64,000 bases of DNA from positions 310,001 to 374,000 of the forward strand of contig NZ_VAUA01000004.1 of the NCBI RefSeq assembly GCF_005771405.1, written 5' to 3'. The notes under the pieces were generated by a model that did not search any database, was not told the origin of the DNA, and saw only the letters and a program-made list of their open reading frames with translations. The translations under genes and the position numbers were made by a program. Source of the stretch: Parasedimentitalea maritima. Lineage in GTDB: Bacteria > Pseudomonadota > Alphaproteobacteria > Rhodobacterales > Rhodobacteraceae. Position 1 is the first letter of the stretch. Each line of letters opens with the position of its first letter. Below, piece by piece: positions 10,408 to 19,270 of the stretch.

Positions 10408-10734
10408 ATGCTAAGAACACGCGCAAAATATCACTTGGGGCAAGTTGTTCGCCACAAAAAGCATCCGTTTCGTGGTGTGGTGTTTGATGTCGATCCCGAG
10501 TTTACCAATACGGATGAGTGGTATCAGGCAATCCCTGAAGAAAGCCGACCCGTAAAAGAACAGCCGTTTTACCATTTACTGGCCGAAAATGACCAAAGCT
10601 ATTACGTGGCCTATGTCTCGGAACAAAATCTGGTTGCCGACTATTCTGGCGAACCAGTGGACCACCCGGATATCCCAGATATGTTTGGCCCGTTTTCAGA
10701 CGGCACCTATCCGCTGCATTTTCAACTGAACTAA
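10408..10734 (+). CDS. hspQ: Heat shock protein HspQ
   Basis: A 108-residue HspQ (YccV-type) protein. The pattern YHLGQVVRHKKHPFRGVVFD at the N-terminus, then QPFYHLLAE and YVSEQNL, is characteristic and covers nearly the whole chain. HspQ in enterobacteria is a stress-induced small protein that affects Lon-dependent degradation; that role here is inference from the family. The gene stands alone with its own upstream gap of about 290 bases, so it is probably monocistronic. A palindromic repeat follows 15 bases after the stop. Confidence 0.92.
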   Translation: MLRTRAKYHLGQVVRHKKHPFRGVVFDVDPEFTNTDEWYQAIPEESRPVKEQPFYHLLAENDQSYYVAYVSEQNLVADYSGEPVDHPDIPDMFGPFSDGTYPLHFQLN

Positions 10735-10749
10735 TGCCTGGTTGGCGAA

Positions 10750-10771
10750 GGTGCGTGCAAGCACGCACCCT
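10750..10771. repeat. Dispersed palindromic element, copy 1
   Basis: Arms GGTGCGTGC (10750-10758) and GCACGCACC (10761-10769) are perfect reverse complements separated by AA, and the element continues into CTAC. A second copy in opposite orientation lies at 41565-41588. It sits between convergent hspQ and gamma-glutamyltransferase genes and may also act as a terminator or a REP-like site. Confidence 0.7.
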
Positions 10772-10792
10772 ACACTGAACGCTTCTGTCGGA

Positions 10793-12370
10793 TTAGTAGC
10801 CTATTGCGCAGCCATCCTTGCGTGGGTCACTGGTGCCTTCCAAAACCCCATGATCGTGAATGCGGATTGCTTGTGACCCGCCAATAGCTGTGTGCGGCAC
10901 TTTCACCTTATGGCCCATGTCTGCTAGCTGCTGCCGGACAGTATTTGAATACCCCCGTTCAACGTTCATAACAGTGCCATCATGGAAGGCGCGTGGCGCA
11001 TCCATTGCGGCTTGCAACTCCATATCGAAATCAGTCAAATTCGAAACAAGTCGCGCATGCCCGTTGGGCTGATACGCTCCGCCCATCACACCAAAAGGCA
11101 TCACCACCCGTCCATTCTGGCGCAGCATGCCGGGAATGATCGTGTGCATTGGCTGCTTGTTTCCGCCCAGTTCATTTGGGTGGCCCTGTTGCAGGGTAAA
11201 TCCGGCGCCACGGTTCTGCAGCAATATGCCAAATTTGTCCGAAGCAATTCCGGACCCAAATCCGTGGAAAATGGAGTAGATCAGCGAGACCGCCATCCGG
11301 TCTTTGTCGACCACTGTGATATAGATTGTATCCTTGTGCACGGCCTCACTCAGCTGTGCCGGGTTTGCCATGGCGCGGTTATGGTTGATCAGCGCTGCCA
11401 GTTTAGCCGCCGTTTCAGGGGCCAGCATATGCTGCAATCGGGTCATGTGATCCGGATCAGCAATAAACCGGTTGCGGGCATCATAGGCCAGCTTTGCGGC
11501 CTCCGCTTCGATATGCGTGCGTTGCGCCCCGAACGGATCCATTGCAGCAATGTCAAAGTGCTTCAGAATGTTAAGCATCAGAATCGCGGTTGCGCCCTGA
11601 CCATTGGGCGGATGCTCAACCAGATCTATCCCTTTATAGTCACCACTTACCGGAGTGGTAGAAAAGCAGGCGGTTCTGGCAAAATCATCCGCTTGATGGA
11701 CGCCACCCTGCTTGGTCAAAGCTGCCAACATATCGTCAGCGACCTCGCCAGTGTAAAAGGCGTCGCGCCCATCACGCGCAACCCGACGTAAAACTTCTGC
11801 CTGACCGGGTGACCGAAAAACTTGTCCTACACGCGGTGGCTCGCGGTTGAACAGGTAATCACGACGCGCGCTACCCTGCAGTGTGGCGGCCCCTTCAGCC
11901 CAGTCAAAAGCCACACGAGCAGCCACCGGAACCCCTGTGTCCGCATAGTGAATGGCGGGTTGCAGCACCGCATCAAGGCCCAGTTTGCCCTCTGTTTCAG
12001 CCAGATGGCAAAAGGCGTCTATCGCACCGGGTATGGTCACCGAGTGAGGGCTGTTTAGGGGAACAGTATCCAGCCCTTGATCGCGTAAATCCGCTGCGTT
12101 GGCAGCTGCGGGAGCACGTCCAGATCCGTTAAGGGCGTGGATATCATTTGAACCTGGCCGAGTATAAAGCAGGAAACAATCGCCACCGATCCCCGTCATT
12201 TGGGGCTCGCAAATTCCCAACAATACTGCGCCGGCAATGGCGGCATCCATTGCATTCCCACCCCGTCGTAAGATATCGATCGCGGCTCCCGCCGCCAGCG
12301 GATGCGAAGTCGCACAGATTCCGTTTTGGGCGAAGACCGCCGAACGGCCCGGAATTTGAAAGTCTCGCAT
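10793..12370 (-). CDS. Gamma-glutamyltransferase family protein
   Basis: A 525-residue member of the gamma-glutamyltransferase (Ntn hydrolase) family. Such proteins self-cleave before a Thr that becomes the nucleophile; here it should be Thr348 in KDTIYITVVD. The N-terminal ICATSHPLAAGAAIDILRRG and the GGNAMDAA, TGIGGD and SDPRKDG patterns are typical. No signal peptide is seen, so it is likely cytoplasmic. That argues for a role in amide or oxamate-type hydrolysis rather than periplasmic glutathione breakdown, but the substrate is uncertain. Its GGGAG ribosome-binding site lies inside a 7-bp hairpin (see the site at 12375). Confidence 0.88.
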   Translation of the reverse strand: MRDFQIPGRSAVFAQNGICATSHPLAAGAAIDILRRGGNAMDAAIAGAVLLGICEPQMTGIGGDCFLLYTRPGSNDIHALNGSGRAPAAANAADLRDQGLDTVPLNSPHSVTIPGAIDAFCHLAETEGKLGLDAVLQPAIHYADTGVPVAARVAFDWAEGAATLQGSARRDYLFNREPPRVGQVFRSPGQAEVLRRVARDGRDAFYTGEVADDMLAALTKQGGVHQADDFARTACFSTTPVSGDYKGIDLVEHPPNGQGATAILMLNILKHFDIAAMDPFGAQRTHIEAEAAKLAYDARNRFIADPDHMTRLQHMLAPETAAKLAALINHNRAMANPAQLSEAVHKDTIYITVVDKDRMAVSLIYSIFHGFGSGIASDKFGILLQNRGAGFTLQQGHPNELGGNKQPMHTIIPGMLRQNGRVVMPFGVMGGAYQPNGHARLVSNLTDFDMELQAAMDAPRAFHDGTVMNVERGYSNTVRQQLADMGHKVKVPHTAIGGSQAIRIHDHGVLEGTSDPRKDGCAIGY

Positions 12371-12374
12371 GGTT

Positions 12375-12401
12375 ATCTCCCGTCAAGTGTTGCTGGGAGA
12401 T
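12375..12401 (-). promoter_or_regulatory. Hairpin covering the gamma-glutamyltransferase ribosome-binding site
   Basis: On the minus strand ATCTCCC (12401-12395) pairs with GGGAGAT (12381-12375) around a 13-base loop. GGGAG is the ribosome-binding site, four bases before AACC-ATG. A 7-bp perfect stem here would hide the site, so translation could be controlled by structure, protein or RNA binding. Confidence 0.45.
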
Positions 12402-12728
12402 TAGAAGTTAGGCTCCGGAAAGCAATCCTCATAGATGACGATTAGGTACATTAAGCCAACGTTTTAAAAGAAGAAAGAAGTCCCCGGCGCGCGTACAGGG
12501 TGGGGGCTAGATTGACGCGACGCCGAGGGAAGCTTTGTGCAGCTACATGTAAAGTAATTGCATAGACTTTGGGCGTAGATTTGCCAATTTTGCGGCAGCA
12601 ATATGGCGTCCTGATGGAATGAACGGGTCTAATTGGGATGTTCTGAAATACAGCGCTGAAATGATGCAGCTGGAGTGGGAGTGATGTAAACTGAATGGAG
12701 CGAGCCGTTGAGCCACGAAGGATGTGAA
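12402..12728. other. Gap without a convincing gene
   Basis: About 330 bases between the gamma-glutamyltransferase and rsbW. A plus-strand reading frame from 12553 to 12684 lacks an upstream start; its ATG at 12619 would give 21 residues (starting MNGSNWDVLKYSAEMM). It could be the tail of a decayed gene. I recognise nothing in it and see no ribosome-binding site. The rest holds no clear feature. Confidence 0.4.
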
Positions 12729-13211
12729 TTATCCCAAAGGCGCACTGGCGCTCACTTCAAATCGAAGGGATAGCTGATTGTTCCCACTTTTGCGTTCGTA
12801 GTGAATATCGCTGGTCAATTCACGAATCAAAAACCAACCAAACCCACCTTCAGGGAGATCTGCATGAGGAACGTTCAAATCGACTGGCTTACCTTCAGGT
12901 AACTTGTCATCGGGCAAGGGCAGGCCTGCGTCGTGAATGTTAATCCACAACTGATCCGCATCCAGATTGCAGCGTATGTTCACGTCACCGGGGTCGGTAC
13001 CTGCATAGGCGTGCTCAACAACATTGTTGACAGCCTCGGCCAGCGCGATCTGCACCTCTTCTGCCCGGGCTTCGGGAAGCCCCATTGTCCGCAACCGCTC
13101 CACCACCGAACCAATGCCACTGCGGGCATTCAGCTCCGTGGCCAGGAACGAGTAGGCAAAAGTATTAACCATTGGGCTTTCACTCCGCGCAAATTGCGCC
13201 TTCGATACCAT
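12729..13211 (-). CDS. rsbW: RsbW-type anti-sigma factor / serine-protein kinase
   Basis: A 160-residue GHKL ATPase of the anti-sigma factor type. The N box shows as EAVNNVVEHAY, the G1 loop as DAGLPLPDD, and the G2 region as GGFGWFLIREL. Such proteins bind and inhibit a sigma factor, and phosphorylate their STAS antagonist. The antagonist gene lies immediately upstream with a 3-base gap. An internal ATG at 13172 with upstream GGAG is an alternative start. No cognate sigma factor or PP2C phosphatase is in the window, so the output may instead be another target. Confidence 0.85.
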   Translation of the reverse strand: MVSKAQFARSESPMVNTFAYSFLATELNARSGIGSVVERLRTMGLPEARAEEVQIALAEAVNNVVEHAYAGTDPGDVNIRCNLDADQLWINIHDAGLPLPDDKLPEGKPVDLNVPHADLPEGGFGWFLIRELTSDIHYERKSGNNQLSLRFEVSASAPLG

Positions 13212-13214
13212 CAG

Positions 13215-13553
13215 TTAGCTGTTGCTGGTGGCAGTGGCCTCGTTCAGCGAGGCATAAAGATCAAAAACGGTGTCCATACGGGTCAACCGAAATACTTTGT
13301 CGACCATTGGGGACAGGCCAGCAAGATCCATCTTGCGACTGCTGCCTAGCTGCTTCATCGCAGCGACAATGGCGCCTAATCCGCTGGAATCAATAAATTC
13401 CACCTCAGACAGGTCTAAAATGACCCGGTCTGCTCCACCTTCGGTTTCGTTGCGCATATCTTCTTTGAATTGAATCGCGATCGTTGCATCAATGCGTTCC
13501 GCGTTCACGGTAACAATTTGGGCACTGCCCGTTGTTGTGCTGGTCAGGCTCAT
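13215..13553 (-). CDS. rsbV: STAS-domain anti-sigma factor antagonist (RsbV-type)
   Basis: A 112-residue single STAS domain. The phosphorylation region FIDSSGLGAIVAAMK (Ser56/Ser57) is intact, so it can act as substrate of the kinase encoded next to it. When unphosphorylated, this kind of protein binds the kinase and frees its target. The pair forms a two-gene minus-strand unit with rsbW. It is divergent from the thiolase gene, 91 bases between starts. Confidence 0.88.
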   Translation of the reverse strand: MSLTSTTTGSAQIVTVNAERIDATIAIQFKEDMRNETEGGADRVILDLSEVEFIDSSGLGAIVAAMKQLGSSRKMDLAGLSPMVDKVFRLTRMDTVFDLYASLNEATATSNS

Positions 13554-13644
13554 AATTTCCCCCAGTTGGCATTTCGTTACTGTGCAGACTAGACCGCAAA
13601 CCTTACCATTTTGTATGCAGGATCAAAGCTGAAGAGGAAAGAGC

Positions 13645-14817
13645 ATGAAAGAGGTTATCATTGCGGGGGCTGCCCGAACGCCAATGGGCGGATTTCAAGG
13701 CGTATTTGATGGCGTCGCTGCCGCTGAGCTGGGCGGTGCGGCGATTCGGGCCGCCCTTTCGGGTGCAGGAACTGCCACCGTAGACGAAGTTTTGATGGGC
13801 TGTGTATTGCCTGCGGGCCAAGGTCAGGCACCGGCTCGCCAGGCCGGTTTTGCCGCTGGTCTGGGCGAAGAGGTGCCAGCCACCACACTGAACAAGATGT
13901 GTGGGTCCGGGATGAAGGCCACGATGATGGCTTTTGATCAGATCGCGCTAGGCCATGCCGAATCCATGATTGCTGGTGGCATGGAGAGCATGTCCAACGC
14001 TCCATATCTGCTGCCAAAAATGCGCGGCGGTGCTCGAATTGGCCACAATCAGGTGATCGACCATATGTTCCTCGATGGGCTTGAAGACGCCTATGATAAG
14101 GGTCGCCTAATGGGGACATTTGCCGAAGAGTGCGCCGATACTTATCAATTCAGCCGTCAGGAGCAGGACGAATTCGCCCTGAGATCGCTTTCAAACGCGC
14201 TGGAGGCGCAAGAAAGCGGTGCTTTTGACGGTGAGATCGCCCCGGTCACCGTCAAAACACGTAAAGGAGAAATCGTCAGTGACGCGGATGAGCAGCCCAA
14301 GTCGGCGCGTCCTGAAAAAATCCCCACATTGAAACCGGCATTTCGTAAGGATGGCACGGTGACGGCGGCGAATGCATCTTCGATCTCAGATGGTGCGGCC
14401 GCGCTTGTGCTGGCCTCTGCCGAATCTGCGGCGGCACAGGGGCTGACCACACGAGCGCGTATCCTCGGTCATGCCAGCCATGCGCAGGCACCAGGCCTGT
14501 TTACCACTGCACCAGTACCGGCAGTGCAAAAGCTGATGTCCCAGATTGGTTGGTCCAATACAGACGTCGACTTGTGGGAGGTGAACGAAGCCTTTGCTGT
14601 GGTCCCTATGGCCTTTATGCGTGAAATGGGCCTGTCGCGTGATATTGTAAACGTTAACGGCGGTGCCTGCGCGCTGGGACACCCGATTGGCGCATCAGGT
14701 GCACGAATAATCGTTACCTTGCTGAATGCGTTGGAAAAACGTGGACTAAAACGAGGAATAGCGGCGATCTGCATCGGTGGCGGTGAAGGCACTGCAATCG
14801 CAATTGAGCGGATCTGA
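13645..14817 (+). CDS. Acetyl-CoA C-acetyltransferase (thiolase)
   Basis: A 390-residue thiolase II. The nucleophile is Cys86 in NKMCGSGMK; His346 in GHPIGASGAR and Cys376 in CIGGGEG complete the active site. It condenses two acetyl-CoA or cleaves acetoacetyl-CoA in the cytoplasm. No phaB or other beta-oxidation gene is adjacent, so whether it serves polyhydroxyalkanoate synthesis or degradation is open. Preceded by GAGGAAAGAGC at about 13632. Followed by an intergenic repeat element rather than another gene of the pathway. Confidence 0.92.
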   Translation: MKEVIIAGAARTPMGGFQGVFDGVAAAELGGAAIRAALSGAGTATVDEVLMGCVLPAGQGQAPARQAGFAAGLGEEVPATTLNKMCGSGMKATMMAFDQIALGHAESMIAGGMESMSNAPYLLPKMRGGARIGHNQVIDHMFLDGLEDAYDKGRLMGTFAEECADTYQFSRQEQDEFALRSLSNALEAQESGAFDGEIAPVTVKTRKGEIVSDADEQPKSARPEKIPTLKPAFRKDGTVTAANASSISDGAAALVLASAESAAAQGLTTRARILGHASHAQAPGLFTTAPVPAVQKLMSQIGWSNTDVDLWEVNEAFAVVPMAFMREMGLSRDIVNVNGGACALGHPIGASGARIIVTLLNALEKRGLKRGIAAICIGGGEGTAIAIERI

Positions 14818-14820
14818 TCT

Positions 14821-14887
14821 TCATCTAGCTCAAAAATATCCCGGGGGTGAATTGACCGTCAGGTCAAAAGGGGGCTGGCCCCCACCC
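14821..14887. repeat. Dispersed intergenic repeat with GGGGGC/GCCCCC hairpin, copy A
   Basis: TCATCTAGC at 14821-14829, then AAATATCCCGGGGGTG, then GGGGGC (14870-14875) and GCCCCC (14878-14883) separated by TG. It matches in reverse orientation the element at 52617-52662 and in part 43659-43688. It lies downstream of the thiolase gene and may end its transcript. Confidence 0.65.
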
Positions 14888-14908
14888 CTTTAAATCAAAG
14901 GTTTCTCT

Positions 14909-15361
14909 ATGAGCGTTGACTATTCTTACCTTGCAAAAACCATTGCCTCTCTGACTGCCGGAGAAACGGACCAAGTGGCGTTGATGGCCACTGTCGCCTG
15001 CGAAGTCCACTTTTCCGATGATCGCTTTGACTGGACTGGGTTCTACCGTGTCACTGACCCGGATTTGCTAAAAATTGGCCCCTATCAGGGTGGTCACGGT
15101 TGTCTCCAAATACCATTTTCGCGCGGTGTTTGTGGTGCAGCGGCCCGAACGGGAGAAGTTCAGTTGGTTGCAGATGTTGAAAGCTTTGAAGGTCATATCG
15201 CCTGTGCCAGCTCCACTCGATCGGAATTGGTGTTGCCGGTGTTTGATAACTCGGGTGGTTTGATTGGCGTTTTTGACATCGACAGCAATCAACCGGATGC
15301 GTTTACACAGAAAGATGCCACAGCCCTAGGTCAGATCCTGTCAGACGTATTTGCCAGTTAG
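14909..15361 (+). CDS. msrC: Free methionine-(R)-sulfoxide reductase (GAF-domain fRMsr)
   Basis: A 150-residue single GAF domain enzyme that reduces free methionine-R-sulfoxide with thioredoxin. The three catalytic and resolving cysteines are Cys65, Cys75 and Cys99; their spacing (10 and 24) equals that of the Escherichia coli enzyme. The motifs DWTGFYRV, GVCGAAA and IACASSTRSELVLPV are family hallmarks. The family length is about 150-165 residues, so the gene is complete. Its last 21 bases overlap the end of a convergent DUF1294 gene. Confidence 0.92.
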   Translation: MSVDYSYLAKTIASLTAGETDQVALMATVACEVHFSDDRFDWTGFYRVTDPDLLKIGPYQGGHGCLQIPFSRGVCGAAARTGEVQLVADVESFEGHIACASSTRSELVLPVFDNSGGLIGVFDIDSNQPDAFTQKDATALGQILSDVFAS

Positions 15362-15640
15362 GGCGCTCCAGATAATCGCCGTCCCAGCTATCAATTGCAG
15401 TAGGGCAATCGCATGCAACAGTGTCGAAAACGGCTGTTTCCGGGTCTTGTGGCGAAACAGTTGGCGGCTCCAATAGGCGCCCGGTGTGCCGCCCACCAGG
15501 GCTACAGTCAGCAGGGTTCGTTCAGATATGCGCCAAAGACCAAGTCGTGCCCGACGTTTATCAAGCATCAAGAGTAATATCTCTAAGGCGTTGATAGTAA
15601 AAAGATACAAGGCAGTAAGAACCCAAGGGTTGGTGAACAT
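15341..15640 (-). CDS. DUF1294 family membrane protein
   Basis: A 99-residue protein with a membrane segment near the N-terminus (about 6-26), a basic loop KRRARLGLWRISERTLL, a second hydrophobic stretch and a third near the C-terminus (about 77-95). The DKRRAR...WRISERTLL...GGTPGA pattern is that of DUF1294. The function is unknown. The 3' end overlaps the convergent fRMsr gene by 21 bases. Confidence 0.82.
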   Translation of the reverse strand: MFTNPWVLTALYLFTINALEILLLMLDKRRARLGLWRISERTLLTVALVGGTPGAYWSRQLFRHKTRKQPFSTLLHAIALLQLIAGTAIIWSALTGKYV

Positions 15641-15713
15641 ACTGTTGTTTCTCCCTCCTAACGCTTTGGTTTACCGTTGCGGATTTTGGTGAAGATGCCC
15701 TAGGACTCGCCAT

Positions 15714-16727
15714 ATGAACAGCCGATCTAAACCCGACTTAAAGCCAACGTCCCGGTGCTGGCAGATTGATATTGTTGTTGCTGATGGCTTTGTCCTGCTT
15801 GAAGTCGCAGCAATTGTCGATGCCCTGCGTGTTGCCAATCGGATCATCGCGCAACCGCCATTTTCCTGGACCTACCGATCAGCCAAGGGCGGGATGATCG
15901 AAAGCCGTTGCGAGGCCTTTGTCAATTCCCAACCTTTTGTCGACCGGCCAACAGCTGATTATGCCTTTGTGATCGGCAATAGCGATCCCGACACCCCTGC
16001 TTTGTCGCTACCGGGGCTGATCTCGGCTTATACCTATCGCAACGCGCAGGTGTTTCTCTTGGCCGAGGCCGCCAGCCGATACATCCAGGATCGAGGTGAT
16101 AAAGGGGTACACCTCTCCACCCATTGGGAAAACTCTGCCCTGTTGCGTGAACGCAGTGGATTGTTTGAAGCAGGTTCCGCATTGGCCAGTGAAGATGGGC
16201 CTGTGGTGACCTGTGCCGGCATGGGGGCAACGGTCGATGTGGTCTTGTCACTGATGGGGCGGCACATTTCACCTGCGGCGCTGGTGACAGTGGCCAATGT
16301 ACTGCTGCACGACAATATCCGCGACTTTTCCACCCGACAACCGTTTGGCGGCGCACGGGGAACTGCGACCGGAGACACCGATCTCGACCATTGTATCCGG
16401 ATCATGCAGGACAATATTGAGGATCCGCTGCCTATTTCCGAACTGGTCGCTCAAGTCGGTATTTCTGCCCGGTCACTTGAGCGCAAGTTCAAGACCAGCT
16501 TTGCTACAACCCCCAACAGTTTCTATCGTGAAATGCGGTTAAGCAAAGCCAACAACCTGTTGCTCAACACCAGTCTCAGCGTACAGGAAATTGGGCTGGC
16601 CTGTGGTTTCCCCAGTGGCTTTTCCGGACAGTATAAGGCGCAGTTTGGACTTACGCCGCTTGTGGTGCGCAAAAGGCGTCGGTCTGGCGGGCAGGGGGCA
16701 ACACTCGATCCTGAGATCGGAGAATAA
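15714..16727 (+). CDS. GlxA-type AraC-family transcriptional regulator
   Basis: A 337-residue regulator with an N-terminal DJ-1/PfpI (class I amidotransferase-like) sensor domain, about residues 18-190, and a C-terminal AraC-type pair of helix-turn-helices, about 235-325 (ISARSLERKFKTSF and FPSGFSGQYKAQFG). This architecture is shared by GbdR and CdhR, activators of glycine betaine and carnitine catabolism. The next gene, 84 bases downstream on the same strand, encodes a dimethylglycine/sarcosine dehydrogenase-like enzyme, so control of methylated-amine use is a fair inference. The ligand itself cannot be read from the sequence. Confidence 0.85.
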   Translation: MNSRSKPDLKPTSRCWQIDIVVADGFVLLEVAAIVDALRVANRIIAQPPFSWTYRSAKGGMIESRCEAFVNSQPFVDRPTADYAFVIGNSDPDTPALSLPGLISAYTYRNAQVFLLAEAASRYIQDRGDKGVHLSTHWENSALLRERSGLFEAGSALASEDGPVVTCAGMGATVDVVLSLMGRHISPAALVTVANVLLHDNIRDFSTRQPFGGARGTATGDTDLDHCIRIMQDNIEDPLPISELVAQVGISARSLERKFKTSFATTPNSFYREMRLSKANNLLLNTSLSVQEIGLACGFPSGFSGQYKAQFGLTPLVVRKRRRSGGQGATLDPEIGE

Positions 16728-16811
16728 CTGTCAAAAATTGGCGGAAATGGTGCATTTCCAGTCACGCAAGCATGTCAGGCTGATGAGAAATTCAGAGTCT
16801 GGAGCGACGAC

Positions 16812-19262
16812 ATGAGCGATCTTCCCACCAAGGCCCGTGTGGTCATCATCGGCGGCGGTGTTATTGGCTGCTCGGTAGCCTATCATTTGGCCAAACTGGG
16901 CTGGCAGGACGTGGTGCTGCTAGAACGCAAACAATTGACATCGGGCACCACCTGGCACGCCGCCGGGCTGATCGGTCAGCTGCGCGCCAGCTCGAACATG
17001 ACCAAACTGGCGCGGTATTCGGCTGAGTTGTATCACGGGCTGGAAGAAGAAACCGGGGTTGCTACGGGCATTCGCCAGGTAGGATCTATCTCGGTTGCGC
17101 TGACGGATGAGCGACGCGAAGAATTATACCGCAGCGCCGCCATGGCGCGGGCCTTTGGGGTTCCTGCCGAAGAACTGTCACCGGCAGAGGTCAAGCAGCG
17201 TTACGAGCATCTGAACCTGGATGGCGTGACCGGTGGTATCTGGTTGCCGACAGACGGGCAGGCGGATCCGGCCAACATCGCACTGGCGATGGCCAAGGGC
17301 GCGCGTCAGAATGGTGCGCTGGTCAAGGAGCGTATCAAGGTGACCGGCATGACAAAGCAAGGTCGCCGGGTCACGGGTGTAGACTGGGCAAGCGACGATG
17401 GTGAACAGCAGGGCCATATCGAAGCCGACATGGTGGTGAATTGCGCAGGCATGTGGGGCCGTGAAGTTGGTAAAATGGCAGGCACCAACGTGCCGCTGCA
17501 CGCCTGCGAGCATTTTTACATTGTCACCGAAGCGATTCCCGGCCTGACCCAGATGCCAGTGCTGCGGGTGCCGGATGAATGTGCTTATTACAAGGAAGAT
17601 GCCGGTAAGATCTTGCTGGGTGCCTTTGAACCCAATGCCAAACCCTGGGGCATGGATGGTATTTCTGACCGGTTTGAGTTTGACCAATTGCCTGAAGATT
17701 TCGACCATTTTGAGCCGATCCTTGAAGCTGCCTGCGAGCGTATGCCTATGCTGGCCGAAGCAGGTATCCACACCTTCTTTAACGGGCCCGAGAGCTTTAC
17801 CCCGGACGATGCCTATCATCTGGGCCAAGCCCCTGAGATGGATAACGTCTGGGTTGCCGCAGGCTTCAACTCAATCGGTATTCAATCTGCTGGTGGCGCT
17901 GGAATGGCTCTGGCACAATGGATGGACGCAGGCGAGAAGCCCTTTGATCTGGGTGACGTTGATATCTCCCGCATGCATCCATTCCAGGGTAATCAGCACT
18001 ATCTGTATGAGCGCTCCAAGGAAACACTGGGGCTGCTCTATGCGGATCACTTCCCTTACCGGCAAAAGGCCACCGCGCGCGGTGTTCGTCGCTCTCCGTT
18101 CCATCAGCAACTGTTGGATCAGGGCGCTGTGATGGGCGAAACCGCTGGCTGGGAGCGGGCCAACTGGTTTGCAAATGAAGGACAGGAGCGTGAGTATCAG
18201 TACAGCTGGAAGCGGCAAAACTGGTTCGAAAACTCCGCTTCGGAACACCGGGCTGTGCGTGAAAACGTCGGCATGTATGACATGTCTTCGTTTGGTAAAA
18301 TTCGCGTCGAAGGCCCCGATGCCGAGGCGTTCCTGAACTATGTTTGTGGTGCCAACTTGTCGGTACCGGCAGGCAAGATCGTCTATACTCAATTCCTGAA
18401 TGCAAGTGGCGGGATCGAGGCAGATGTCACCGTCACCCGCCTGAGCGAGACCGCTTATTTGGTTGTAACGCCCTCGACAACGCGTTTGGCGGATCAGACC
18501 TGGATGATGCGTCATCAGGGCGATTATCGGGTGGTGTTGACCGATGTCACGGCAGGCGAGGGCGTGTTGGCCGTGATGGGGCCGCGGTCACGCGAGTTGC
18601 TGCAACGGGTGTCGCCAGGTGACTTCTCCAATGCGGTGAACCCTTTTGGTACCGCGCAGGAGATTGAGCTGGGCATGGGATTGGCCCGTGTTCATCGGGT
18701 GACCTATGTGGGTGAGCTCGGCTGGGAGATCTATGTCAGTTCGGATATGGCGGGCCACGCGTTTGAAACTCTATCCGAGGCAGGTCATGACTTGGGGATG
18801 AAACTGTGCGGGATGCACATGATGGACAGCTGCCGGATTGAAAAAGGGTTTCGTCACTTTGGCCATGACATCACCTGCGAAGATCATGTGATTGATGCTG
18901 GATTGGGGTTTGCGGTGAAAACTGACAAACCAGATTTTATCGGTCGCGATGCTGTGTTGGCGCGCAAGGAAAATGGCCCAACAAACCGCATGGTGCAGTT
19001 CAAACTGACTGATCCTGAACCCATGTTGTATCACAACGAACCCTTGATCCGAGATGGTAAGATCGTCGGCTATCTCAGTTCTGGTAACTATGGCCACACG
19101 CTAGGCGGCGCGATTGGGTTAGGTTATGTGCCCTGTGAAGGTGAGAGTGCCGCTGATGTGTTGGCTTCGACCTATGAAATTGACGTGATGGGAACCCGTG
19201 TCCGGGCCGAGGCCTCGCTGAAGCCAATGTATGATCCCAAGTCAGAGCGCGTGAAGGTCTGA
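16812..19262 (+). CDS. FAD-dependent oxidoreductase with GcvT domain (dimethylglycine/sarcosine dehydrogenase-like)
   Basis: An 816-residue two-part enzyme. The N-terminal DAO-type FAD domain shows GGGVIG at residues 14-19, and His49 in GTTWHAAGL is the position of covalent FAD attachment in mammalian dimethylglycine dehydrogenase. From about 430 to the end it is a GcvT-like folate-binding domain with C-terminal barrel. Enzymes of this layout demethylate dimethylglycine, sarcosine or dimethylsulfoniopropionate-type substrates, passing the one-carbon unit to tetrahydrofolate. The upstream GbdR-like regulator favours dimethylglycine, but this is inference; roseobacters carry several paralogues of differing substrate. 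Confidence 0.88.
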   Translation: MSDLPTKARVVIIGGGVIGCSVAYHLAKLGWQDVVLLERKQLTSGTTWHAAGLIGQLRASSNMTKLARYSAELYHGLEEETGVATGIRQVGSISVALTDERREELYRSAAMARAFGVPAEELSPAEVKQRYEHLNLDGVTGGIWLPTDGQADPANIALAMAKGARQNGALVKERIKVTGMTKQGRRVTGVDWASDDGEQQGHIEADMVVNCAGMWGREVGKMAGTNVPLHACEHFYIVTEAIPGLTQMPVLRVPDECAYYKEDAGKILLGAFEPNAKPWGMDGISDRFEFDQLPEDFDHFEPILEAACERMPMLAEAGIHTFFNGPESFTPDDAYHLGQAPEMDNVWVAAGFNSIGIQSAGGAGMALAQWMDAGEKPFDLGDVDISRMHPFQGNQHYLYERSKETLGLLYADHFPYRQKATARGVRRSPFHQQLLDQGAVMGETAGWERANWFANEGQEREYQYSWKRQNWFENSASEHRAVRENVGMYDMSSFGKIRVEGPDAEAFLNYVCGANLSVPAGKIVYTQFLNASGGIEADVTVTRLSETAYLVVTPSTTRLADQTWMMRHQGDYRVVLTDVTAGEGVLAVMGPRSRELLQRVSPGDFSNAVNPFGTAQEIELGMGLARVHRVTYVGELGWEIYVSSDMAGHAFETLSEAGHDLGMKLCGMHMMDSCRIEKGFRHFGHDITCEDHVIDAGLGFAVKTDKPDFIGRDAVLARKENGPTNRMVQFKLTDPEPMLYHNEPLIRDGKIVGYLSSGNYGHTLGGAIGLGYVPCEGESAADVLASTYEIDVMGTRVRAEASLKPMYDPKSERVKV

Positions 19263-19270
19263 TAGCTGTT

